Positions 1 through 5,031 of a DNA stretch of 5,771 bases are shown here, one piece after another. The DNA comes from Pseudomonadota bacterium (GTDB lineage Bacteria > Pseudomonadota > Alphaproteobacteria > Rhizobiales > Xanthobacteraceae). The stretch spans positions 1 through 5,771 of the forward strand of contig JAEYVN010000516.1 in NCBI GenBank assembly GCA_023431725.1, in the 5' to 3' direction. Under the pieces are notes generated by a model. That model saw nothing but the letters and a program-made list of their open reading frames with translations, searched no databases and was not told where the DNA came from. Position 1 is the first letter of the stretch. Every line of letters begins with the position of its first letter. The position numbers and the translations under genes were made by a program.

Positions 1-992
1 AGCAGGTAGCGCGAATTGAAGCCAATATCGATGGCGTCGGCTTCATATTCGACTTCCAGTTCTTCGGTGGCGCTGCCGGAATCCGGATTGTTGACTGAGA
101 GGGTCATCTTGCCACCGGTCAAGGCAAGTTTCACGGCGCGACCACGTTCGCTCGATACGGTCGAGACGCGATCGACAGCGTGTTCGAACTCGTTCTTGTC
201 GACTTGCAGGATTTTGGAATTGTTGAGCGGGATCACCGGACCGTAATCCGGGAAGGTGCCGTCGATCAGTTTCGAGGTCAGCACCACATCGCCGATGGTG
301 AAGCGGATTTTCGACGTCGACAATTCGATGGCAATTTCCTGCTCGCCGCTATCAAGCAGGCGTTGGACCTCGCCGACGGTCTTGCGCGGAACGATCACGC
401 CAGGCATGCCGGCCGCACCTGACGGCAACGGAATTTCAAACTGCGCGAGACGATGGCCATCGGTCGCGACTGCGCGCAGCATGTCCGCGCCGCCGGTGGT
501 CGCAGTGTGCAGATAGATGCCGTTGAGATAATAGCGCGTCTCTTCGGTCGAGATCGCGAACTGGGTCTTGTCGATCATCTTTTTCAGCTCGGCGGCCTGC
601 AGCTTGAAGCTGTGGGTCATGTCGCCGGCATTGAGATCGGGAAAGTCGCTTTCGGGCAGCGTCTGCAGGGTGAAGCGCGAGCGTCCGGCGCGGATGGTCA
701 GGACGCCGCGGTCGCCAGTTGCCTCGACGATGATCTGCGAGCCTTCCGGCAATTTGCGCACGATGTCGTAGAACATGTGCGCCGGCACGGTGATCGCGCC
801 CGCCGGCGAGACCTCGGCGGCGATCGTCTCGTTGACTTCGAGGTCGAGGTCAGTGGCCTTGAGCGACAGTTTGGCGCGCTCGGCCCGGATCAGGACATTG
901 GCGAGGATCGGAATGGTATTCCGGCGCTCGACCACGCGGTGAACATGCCCGAGCGACTTGAGCAATTGCGCACGCTCGACTGTGACCTTCAT
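1..992 (-). CDS. dnaN: DNA polymerase III beta subunit (sliding clamp), 3'-truncated by the window edge
   Basis: The beta clamp forms a homodimeric ring around DNA. It tethers DNA polymerase III and serves as the docking site for clamp-binding proteins, including Hda-type regulators of DnaA. The reading frame starts at an ATG (992-990) with MKVTVERAQLLKSLGHVHRV and runs open through 330 codons to the left edge, ending ...DIGFNSRYL. Family proteins are about 366-375 residues, so roughly 40 C-terminal residues, including the end of the third clamp domain, lie outside. Recognisable stretches are ERRNTIPILANVLI near residues 22-35, LTIRAGRSRFTLQTLPESDFP around residues 100-120, and ATDGHRLA in the second domain. 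The start has only a weak Shine-Dalgarno match, a G-run (GGGGG) seven bases upstream, next to a small GC hairpin. It lies 139 bp downstream of dnaA on the same strand. No minus-strand T-tract terminator separates them, so co-transcription or an internal promoter is likely. The frame is intact. Confidence 0.97.
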   Translation of the reverse strand, partial: MKVTVERAQLLKSLGHVHRVVERRNTIPILANVLIRAERAKLSLKATDLDLEVNETIAAEVSPAGAITVPAHMFYDIVRKLPEGSQIIVEATGDRGVLTIRAGRSRFTLQTLPESDFPDLNAGDMTHSFKLQAAELKKMIDKTQFAISTEETRYYLNGIYLHTATTGGADMLRAVATDGHRLAQFEIPLPSGAAGMPGVIVPRKTVGEVQRLLDSGEQEIAIELSTSKIRFTIGDVVLTSKLIDGTFPDYGPVIPLNNSKILQVDKNEFEHAVDRVSTVSSERGRAVKLALTGGKMTLSVNNPDSGSATEELEVEYEADAIDIGFNSRYL

Positions 993-1035
993 TCCGCAAC
1001 CCCCGACGCGCCCCAAGGCGCCGCTGTGACGATGA

Positions 1036-1063
1036 CCGGCCGCCGGCAGGTGCCGGTGGCCGG
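1036..1063 (-). repeat. Long GC-rich inverted repeat in the dnaA-dnaN gap
   Basis: On the + strand the left arm is CCGGCC-G-CCGGCA and the right arm is TGCCGG-T-GGCCGG, separated by GG. That gives 13 paired positions with a single G/T mismatch at the centre of the arms. RNA from the minus strand (the dnaA to dnaN direction) would form almost the same stem with an A/C mismatch. No T-run follows on the minus strand, so it does not look like an intrinsic terminator. It could be an mRNA stability or processing hairpin, or an attenuating structure before the dnaN leader. The structure is visible in the sequence; the role is inferred. Confidence 0.6.
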
Positions 1064-1080
1064 GGGACGCGAAAGTGCCG

Positions 1081-1108
1081 TGCCGAAGCGCTTTCGGCAA
1101 CCTTTTTT
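1081..1108 (+). terminator. Hairpin plus T6 tract, terminator-like on the + strand
   Basis: TGCCGAA, loop GCGCT and TTCGGCA form a perfect 7-bp stem (1081-1099), followed after ACC by six T residues (1103-1108). This is the layout of a Rho-independent terminator reading in the + direction, opposite to all genes in the window. It sits 24 bp beyond the dnaA stop codon. Read on the minus strand, the A-run comes before the stem and no T-run follows it, so it should not stop dnaA-dnaN transcription. It may limit antisense transcription into dnaA, or it may simply be a structured 3' element of the dnaA message. Confidence 0.4.
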
Positions 1109-1131
1109 AGCGGCGACGACCGAAGGTTTGG

Positions 1132-2589
1132 TTAGTCCTGAAGCTGTCGCTTCAGGCTGTCCACTTCGTCCGCCAGAGACGTGTCGGTGCCTACCAGATG
1201 ATCAATCTTGCGGACCGCATGCAGCACCGTGGTGTGGTCGCGTCCGCCAAATCGCCGTCCGATCTCCGGCAGCGACCGCAGCGTCAGCGTCTTGGCCAGA
1301 TACATCGCCACCTGACGCGGCCGCACGACATTGGCCGTCCGCCGCGACGACAAGAGGTCGGAGCGGCTTACATTGTACTGCCGGGCGACAATGCGCTGGA
1401 TGTCCTCGATCTTGACCCGCTTCGGCTCCTGCGGACGGATCAGGTCCTTCACCTCGCGTTCGGCCACTTCCATCGTCACCGGCTGCCCGGTCAGCTTGCT
1501 CAGCGCCAGCAGACGGTTGAGCGCGCCTTCAAGGTCGCGACCGTTATGGGTGACGGACTTCGAGATATAGGAGACCACATTCTCCGGGACATCGAAGCCC
1601 TGATGATGGGTCCGCGCCGCGCCAATGCGGTTCCTCAGGATCTCGAACCGCAGCTCCTCGCCGAGCGGTCCCATTTCGACAACGAGACCACCAGCGAGCC
1701 GCGAGCGCACGCGATCGTCGAGTGTCTCGAGATCGGCCGGCGGACGGTCGGCAGCGACGACAACCTGCCGTCCCGCGTCGATCAGCGCATTCAAGGTATG
1801 GCAGAATTCCGCCTGCATGTTCTTGCCGGTCAGGAATTGCAGATCGTCAATGACCAGCACATCGATGCCGCGCAAAGCTTCCTTATAGGCAATTGCGGTC
1901 TGGCTCTTCAGCGCCGACACGAAGCCGTACATGAAGCGTTCTGCGGTCAGATAGAGCACCTTGCGGTCGCCATTGGCGTTTCCGGCCCAGGTGATGGCCT
2001 GAAGCAGGTGCGTCTTGCCGAGGCCGACGCCAGCATGAATGTAGAGCGGGTTGAACATCACCACATCGCCGCGGCGCGCCGCCGCAACTTGCTTGGCGGC
2101 AGCATGCGTCAACGTGTTCGAGCGCCCGACCATGAAGGTGTCGAACGTCAGGCGCGGATCGAGCGGTGAGCCGCCCGATGCCTCGTGTGCGGCCGAAACC
2201 GGCATTGCCGCGGCGGTCGGGAGCTTCACCTCGATACCGAGGGGTCTCTCGATCTTCTGCTCGCGCGCCGGCTCCGGTTGCTCGTCGACGCCTGGCTTTG
2301 CTGCCGTTGCTGCAGGTCTGATCGCCGCCGTGCGCACCATGATGTCGATGCGTTGTACGTTATGTTCTTCCGCCTGCCAGCACCGCAGGACGCGATCACT
2401 GTAATGCGATTGAATCCAGCTCTTCAGGAAGCGCGTAGGAACGGACAGGCGCGCAGTGTCTTTCTCCACCGCTTCCAGGTCCATGCGCGCAAACCAGCTC
2501 GAGAAAATATCTTCGCCCACTTCTGCTTTGAGCCGACCCTTTACGCGGGTCCAACGTTCTTGTTCTGAACTTGTATTCAAGTTCGTCAT
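1132..2589 (-). CDS. dnaA: Chromosomal replication initiator protein DnaA
   Basis: DnaA is an AAA+ ATPase that binds DnaA boxes, opens the origin and loads the replicative helicase; it also acts as a transcription factor. With the chosen start it has 485 residues. Domain I is residues 1 to about 85 ([22 protein letters not shown]). A variable Pro/Ala linker (domain II) runs to about 140. Domain III has Walker A AGVGLGKT (186-193), Walker B VLVIDD (244-249), sensor 1 VVVAADRP (276-283), box VII RVRSRL (293-298) with the arginine finger, and sensor 2 [11 protein letters not shown] (350-360). Domain IV carries the DNA-binding signature [11 protein letters not shown] (448-458). All expected catalytic motifs are present. 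I chose the ATG at 2589 because GGAAGAGG lies at good Shine-Dalgarno spacing (8 nt after GAGG). A longer in-frame form from a GTG at 2664 adds 25 residues but has no convincing ribosome binding site and does not match the family N-terminus. The gene lies between rpsT and dnaN. Confidence 0.98.
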   Translation of the reverse strand: MTNLNTSSEQERWTRVKGRLKAEVGEDIFSSWFARMDLEAVEKDTARLSVPTRFLKSWIQSHYSDRVLRCWQAEEHNVQRIDIMVRTAAIRPAATAAKPGVDEQPEPAREQKIERPLGIEVKLPTAAAMPVSAAHEASGGSPLDPRLTFDTFMVGRSNTLTHAAAKQVAAARRGDVVMFNPLYIHAGVGLGKTHLLQAITWAGNANGDRKVLYLTAERFMYGFVSALKSQTAIAYKEALRGIDVLVIDDLQFLTGKNMQAEFCHTLNALIDAGRQVVVAADRPPADLETLDDRVRSRLAGGLVVEMGPLGEELRFEILRNRIGAARTHHQGFDVPENVVSYISKSVTHNGRDLEGALNRLLALSKLTGQPVTMEVAEREVKDLIRPQEPKRVKIEDIQRIVARQYNVSRSDLLSSRRTANVVRPRQVAMYLAKTLTLRSLPEIGRRFGGRDHTTVLHAVRKIDHLVGTDTSLADEVDSLKRQLQD

Positions 2590-2846
2590 TTCGGTCGCCT
2601 CTTCCCGAATGTCGAAAGCCAATAGGTGAAAGTCAGGACACAGAAAATGCCCTGAGCGAGACACTGCTCGTTCGAGATGTCGTGCTACAGAGAGAGATCG
2701 TCAGTTGATCCGGCGCTGTAGGGACAATCGAAAAGCGTGTTCGCGTTATCGATCGTTCGGGGGAGCGTCAGCGCCCAGGGAGCCGGTGGAGATCATGATG
2801 TGCCGCATCAGGTCCGCCGTATCCGGGATCAGCCCAGATAAATTCT

Positions 2847-2864
2847 GTCCGCGTGTGAGCGGAC
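2847..2864. repeat. Perfect short inverted repeat upstream of dnaA
   Basis: GTCCGC, spacer GTGTGA, GCGGAC: 6-bp arms with perfect symmetry, about 260 bp upstream of the dnaA start. It could be a dimeric regulator operator or a leader hairpin in the dnaA transcript. No T-run follows on either strand, so it is not a terminator. Confidence 0.4.
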
Positions 2865-3188
2865 GGTTTGCAAGTCTTGATCGCTTCATCGTGCGATTGT
2901 GTGTTTGACCCGTCGTCATAACTCCCCCTGCCATCCGCGCGCCTCTACGCGGTGGTCCGAATTATTGTCGCCGTTGAAAGTTCGGGAGCTTCCCAGTGAT
3001 GCAGATACGATTACGCAGCATCACAAAGTTCAGCAGTGGATCTCTGGTTTAGTGCGTCGTCACTCACGTCGCGAAGATAGAAAATTTAGACGCATTTTAC
3101 CCGTTCTCATCTTCGATGAGTTTCAAACCAGACGTTTTAGAAGACCGCCGCCGCAGTGGCGCCGCGGTGTTTTCAAAATACACGCACG

Positions 3189-3231
3189 CTTCCAAACTGC
3201 AACGAATTTGTCGGTCAGCTTTTTTTGGAAG
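3189..3231. repeat. Inverted repeat, 8-bp arms, in the AT-rich part of the dnaA upstream region
   Basis: CTTCCAAA (3189-3196) is matched by TTTGGAAG (3224-3231) with a 27-base spacer. The right arm is fused to a T-run (3220-3226). The arms are perfect, but the spacer is long, so a cruciform or RNA hairpin would be only moderately stable. The role is unknown. Confidence 0.35.
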
Positions 3232-3288
3232 GCGCAGATGTGACCGAAAAGACAGTGCCTTTTCGTTGTTCTGTCATCGCAACGTCTT

Positions 3289-3293
3289 GAATC
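3289..3293. promoter_or_regulatory. GANTC methylation site (GAATC), CcrM type
   Basis: GAATC matches the GANTC recognition sequence of the alphaproteobacterial cell-cycle methyltransferase CcrM. In Caulobacter the methylation state of such a site in the dnaA promoter region modulates dnaA transcription. This is one of only two GANTC sites I find between the rpsT terminator and the dnaA start. The motif is seen directly; regulation is inferred by analogy. Confidence 0.45.
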
Positions 3294-3301
3294 GCCGAAT
3301 G

Positions 3302-3350
3302 CTTTTTGCGGAAAGAGGCGACTACGCGCGAAATTCGTTTCGCAAAAAAA
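3302..3350. repeat. Nested inverted repeats with an A/T tract
   Basis: The inner hairpin is GCGAAA-TTCG-TTTCGC (3328-3343), a perfect 6-bp stem with a TTCG loop on the + strand. It overlaps an outer pair: TTTTTGCG (3303-3310) matches CGCAAAAA (3341-3348). The A7 tract (3344-3350) reads as T7 before the stem on the minus strand, so in the dnaA direction this is not a terminator. The alternative pairings could make a switchable RNA structure in a long dnaA leader, or it may simply be a bendable AT-rich DNA site. Confidence 0.4.
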
Positions 3351-3377
3351 GATCGCTTGCTTGCGCATGGGAGGGAG

Positions 3378-3389
3378 CCGCGATCGCGG
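3378..3389. repeat. Perfect 12-bp palindrome CCGCGATCGCGG
   Basis: The 12-mer CCGCGATCGCGG is its own reverse complement with no spacer, and so resembles an operator for a symmetric dimer. Its last G is also the first base of the GATTC site at 3389-3393. The overlap could couple protein binding to methylation. Chance occurrence is possible, because CGATCG cores are common in GC-rich genomes. Confidence 0.4.
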
Positions 3390-3393
3390 ATTC
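3389..3393. promoter_or_regulatory. GANTC methylation site (GATTC), CcrM type
   Basis: This is the second GANTC site in the dnaA upstream region, exactly 100 bp from the one at 3289 and overlapping the end of the 12-bp palindrome at 3378-3389. It is a potential CcrM/GcrA-responsive site. The role is inferred only from the known use of GANTC in alphaproteobacterial cell-cycle promoters. Confidence 0.45.
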
Positions 3394-3559
3394 CAAACTC
3401 CCCGTCAATCTTAGGGGTTAAAGCATTCTTTTCGCGATGGATTTTTTGAGCGAAATTGAGGCTAATCCCCAAGGCGAGAGCCGTCTCAAGATACCTGACG
3501 CTCACTGTGCGGCAGCACAATTGGCGAGACCAACGGTGGCGCAAATAAGACCGTAAAAC

Positions 3560-3587
3560 AAAAAAACCCGGCCGGAGCCGGGTTTTT
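3560..3587 (-). terminator. Rho-independent terminator of rpsT
   Basis: On the minus strand, CCCGGC-TCCG-GCCGGG is followed by seven T residues, one G and four more T (the T-tract is read from 3566 downwards). The 6-bp GC-only stem with a four-base loop is a textbook intrinsic terminator, 41 bp beyond the rpsT stop. Because T5 also flanks the other side (3583-3587), it could work in both directions. It insulates rpsT from the dnaA upstream region, which implies dnaA has its own promoter. Confidence 0.9.
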
Positions 3588-3627
3588 CACATGGCTTAAA
3601 AAGCCAGCTTACCTCTGTCGCGAAATT

Positions 3628-3897
3628 TTACTTCGCGGCCAGCTTGGCGATGCGGTGGCTCAGGCGGGAGACCTTGCGGCTCGCCGTCTTCTTGTGAACG
3701 ATGCCCTTCTGGCTTGCGCGCATGATCTGCGGTTCTGCAGCCTTGAGAGCAGCCAGCGCCGCGGTCTGGTCGCCGCCGGTGATGGCTTCCTCGACCTTGC
3801 GGATAAAGCCACGCATCATCGAGCGACGATGCTGGTTGATCTTCGTGCGGAACGCGATTTCGCGCGTTTTCCTCTTGGCCGAGCGGGTATTGGCCAT
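3628..3897 (-). CDS. rpsT: 30S ribosomal protein bS20
   Basis: bS20 is a primary 16S rRNA-binding protein of the small ribosomal subunit, needed for proper 30S assembly. The 89-residue product begins [17 protein letters not shown], is rich in Lys/Arg, and ends [11 protein letters not shown]. It shows the typical helical S20 sequence, including [17 protein letters not shown] and the C-terminal [17 protein letters not shown]. Its length matches the family (about 87-90). The ATG at 3897 is preceded by AGAGG with a five-base spacing, so the start is secure. It is monocistronic by layout: its own promoter at 3999-4027, its own terminator at 3560-3587. It lies upstream of dnaA in the order common in alphaproteobacteria. 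S20 synthesis is autoregulated post-transcriptionally in E. coli; whether the structured leader here serves that purpose is inference. Confidence 0.98.
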   Translation of the reverse strand: MANTRSAKRKTREIAFRTKINQHRRSMMRGFIRKVEEAITGGDQTAALAALKAAEPQIMRASQKGIVHKKTASRKVSRLSHRIAKLAAK

Positions 3898-3922
3898 GGA
3901 AACCTCTGTGCCAACTGGTCCG

Positions 3923-3938
3923 GGCCGGTAACCCGGCC
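3923..3938 (-). repeat. Leader hairpin near the rpsT ribosome binding site
   Basis: GGCCGG and CCGGCC flank a four-base loop (TAAC on the + strand). This perfect 6-bp all-GC stem lies about 26 bases before the rpsT start codon and about 15 bases before its Shine-Dalgarno sequence. It sits inside the expected rpsT 5' leader and could influence translation. No T-run follows, so it is not a terminator. Confidence 0.5.
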
Positions 3939-3963
3939 GCAGGACGATGTCTGGGAATAAAGA

Positions 3964-3987
3964 GAGGCGGCGGAAAGCCGCCGCCTC
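3964..3987 (-). repeat. Strong 10-bp hairpin at the 5' end of the rpsT leader
   Basis: GAGGCGGCGG, a four-base loop, then CCGCCGCCTC: a perfect 10-bp stem. On the minus strand it is followed by TCTTTATTCCC, a loose T-rich stretch. Given the promoter at 3999-4027, the transcript should begin near 3992, so the hairpin would form at about +5. It could be a 5' stabilising stem, a weak attenuator, or a back-up terminator for transcripts arriving from the aldolase gene. The structure is certain; which role applies is open. Confidence 0.6.
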
Positions 3988-3998
3988 ATTCGGCCGGG

Positions 3999-4027
3999 GT
4001 TATAGTCCCCGCGCTAGCAGACGTCAA
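3999..4027 (-). promoter_or_regulatory. Sigma-70 type promoter for rpsT
   Basis: On the minus strand the -35 box is TTGACG (4027-4022) and the -10 box is TATAAC (4004-3999), with an ideal 17-bp spacer. Both are close to the housekeeping sigma factor consensus. The predicted start near 3992 gives a leader of about 95 nt before rpsT. This is the best promoter match in the window, as expected for a highly expressed ribosomal protein gene. Confidence 0.8.
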
Positions 4028-4036
4028 TCAAGGAAA

Positions 4037-4053
4037 GGGCCGTATTTCGGCCC
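4037..4053 (-). terminator. Candidate terminator hairpin just after the aldolase gene
   Basis: GGGCCG-TATTT-CGGCCC is a perfect 6-bp stem starting one base after the stop codon of the aldolase gene. On the minus strand it is followed by TTTCCTTGATT, a weak T-tract. Termination may be partial. The stem ends only nine bases before the rpsT -35 box, so termination and new initiation are tightly packed. Confidence 0.5.
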
Positions 4054-4054
4054 C

Positions 4055-4954
4055 TCAGGCCACCTTTTTGGCCCGGACGGCGTCGTAACCAGCCACGATC
4101 GCGGTCCGATCGGCCGCCGAGGGCTCGGCCAGCGGTGGTTTTACGGCTGCGATGGCCGGATCACCATGAATATGGGCCAGGAGCGTCTTGATTCCGGACA
4201 CCAGCGGCTTGCCGTTGAACAGATCGCGGATCGCAACGGCCTGTTCATGGGCCGCGGCGTCGCCGGTCGCCCAGGCGCGCTGGCAAAGATCGGCGTTGCA
4301 ATTGGCGGTGGCTGAAATGCAGCCCGCGAAAGCGCCCGAGCGCGCCTCGATCAGGGCCGCTTCCGTCGATGGGAAGACGTCGAAATCCGGACCGATCTTT
4401 GCGGCTTCCCGCGCATAGGCCATGTCGCCGGAGGAATCCTTCAGGCCGGCGATCCGCTTGCCGTGTGTTTCAACCAGGCGCCGGATGAGAGCCACATGCC
4501 AAGGCAGGCCGGATTGTGCCGGGAAATGATAGAGATAGATCGGGATCGGCTTGTCAGCCGTCGCCTTGACGATCGCGTCGATATAGGCGGCGAGGCCGTC
4601 ATCCGGCACGCCTTTGTAATAAAAGGGCGGCAGGACCAGCGCGCCGGCGAAACCGAGTTCGGCGGCGTGACGCGTCAGTGCAACGGCGTCGGACACAGCA
4701 GCGGCGCCCGTCCCGACCATCAGCCGTTCCATCGGCAGGCCGTTGTCGCGATAGGCGCTCATCAGGCCCATGCGTTCGTCGCGGGAGAACGATGTTGCCT
4801 CCCCCGTCGTGCCCAGCACATTCAAGCCGTCGCATCCGTTGTCGAGCAGGAAGCGTGCGAGCTTGAGTGCGCGCGCATGGTCTGGCGCGCCTTTTGCGTC
4901 GATGATGGTGGAGATGGCAGCAATCACGCCGCGCAGCGTTCTGTTGGTCGTCAT
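4055..4954 (-). CDS. Dihydrodipicolinate synthase/N-acetylneuraminate lyase family aldolase, substrate unknown
   Basis: This is a class I (Schiff-base) aldolase of the DapA/NanA/KDG-aldolase superfamily, a cytosolic TIM barrel that makes or cleaves pyruvate adducts. The 299-residue product shows GTTGE at 48-52, a conserved tyrosine near 112 in PPFYYKG, the catalytic tyrosine 142 in YLYHFP, and the Schiff-base lysine 172 in GLKDSSGD. Length is typical (about 290-305). In true DapA the sequence after the tyrosine is YNxPxRTG, where the arginine (E. coli Arg138) binds the aspartate-semialdehyde carboxylate. Here it is YHFPAQSG, with Gln147 in that place. Lysine biosynthesis is therefore unlikely, and a 2-keto-3-deoxy sugar acid or related aldolase/dehydratase is more plausible. 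The ATG at 4954 has AAGGG seven bases upstream. An in-frame extension to 5023 would run through the hairpin at 4981-5010 and is disfavoured. It lies 77 bp downstream of maeB. Confidence 0.93.
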   Translation of the reverse strand: MTTNRTLRGVIAAISTIIDAKGAPDHARALKLARFLLDNGCDGLNVLGTTGEATSFSRDERMGLMSAYRDNGLPMERLMVGTGAAAVSDAVALTRHAAELGFAGALVLPPFYYKGVPDDGLAAYIDAIVKATADKPIPIYLYHFPAQSGLPWHVALIRRLVETHGKRIAGLKDSSGDMAYAREAAKIGPDFDVFPSTEAALIEARSGAFAGCISATANCNADLCQRAWATGDAAAHEQAVAIRDLFNGKPLVSGIKTLLAHIHGDPAIAAVKPPLAEPSAADRTAIVAGYDAVRAKKVA

Positions 4955-4980
4955 GTCTGTTCCCTTGGTCGTTGCGAAGT

Positions 4981-5010
4981 GGACGGCATTGGGCGAACCC
5001 AATTCCGTCC
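4981..5010 (-). repeat. Strong hairpin with TTCG loop between maeB and the aldolase gene
   Basis: Arms GGACGG-n-ATTGGG and CCCAAT-n-CCGTCC enclose a four-base loop that reads TTCG in the minus-strand transcript. Twelve pairs are interrupted by one mismatch (4987/5004). It starts 21 bp after the maeB stop and ends 26 bp before the aldolase start. No T-tract follows, so it is more likely an mRNA processing or stability element, or an inefficient terminator. The near-perfect symmetry also argues that this stretch is not coding, which supports the later aldolase start. Confidence 0.65.
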
Positions 5011-5031
5011 CCGTCATCCGCAATGGCTTCC

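Larger units (their letters stand above)
2590..3561. other. Long gene-free region upstream of dnaA (probable regulatory leader)
   Basis: About 970 bases separate dnaA from the rpsT terminator. Short open frames on both strands have no family resemblance, irregular composition and no good ribosome binding sites. Composition shifts: four 60-base rows I counted (3061-3120 and 3181-3360) hold 113 G+C in 240 bases, about 47%, well below the flanking genes. The stretch contains two GANTC sites, a 12-bp palindrome and several inverted repeats, listed separately. I searched by eye for DnaA boxes (TTATCCACA and close variants, both strands) and found none with fewer than three mismatches. I also saw no clear CtrA site and no convincing minus-strand promoter for dnaA. 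Most likely this is the dnaA promoter and leader region; an unconventional origin cannot be excluded. Confidence 0.6.

Noticed and set aside
453..1415. Long + strand open frame of 320 codons
   Set aside because: It is the antisense shadow of dnaN and the 3' end of dnaA. Composition is Arg/Ala/Asp-rich, it resembles no family, and it crosses two well-supported genes and their gap.
1198..2169. Long + strand open frame of 323 codons opposite dnaA
   Set aside because: Antisense to the conserved AAA+ and DNA-binding domains of DnaA. GC-rich codon bias leaves such mirror frames open, and there is no ribosome binding site or family resemblance.
2745..2753. TTATCGATC and GATCCACTG-like strings as DnaA boxes
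   Set aside because: Three mismatches to TTATCCACA each, and not clustered. They do not meet even a relaxed box definition.
2746..2934. Possible small minus-strand gene of 62 codons upstream of dnaA
   Set aside because: No clear Shine-Dalgarno sequence, no recognisable protein features, and it overlaps the inverted repeat at 2847-2864. It cannot be told from chance.
3084..3099. TTTA-N7-TTTACC as a CtrA binding site
   Set aside because: Resembles TTAA-N7-TTAAC but with a mismatch in each half-site. In AT-rich DNA this is expected by chance.
3403..3408. Minus-strand TTGACG as the -35 box of a dnaA promoter
   Set aside because: At 16-18 bp spacing the sequence is GC-rich (GATCGC/ATCGCG) with no resemblance to a -10 box.
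2899..3544. Several overlapping short open frames on both strands in the dnaA-rpsT gap
   Set aside because: They overlap each other, include low-complexity basic peptides, lack ribosome binding sites and lie in the AT-shifted non-coding stretch.
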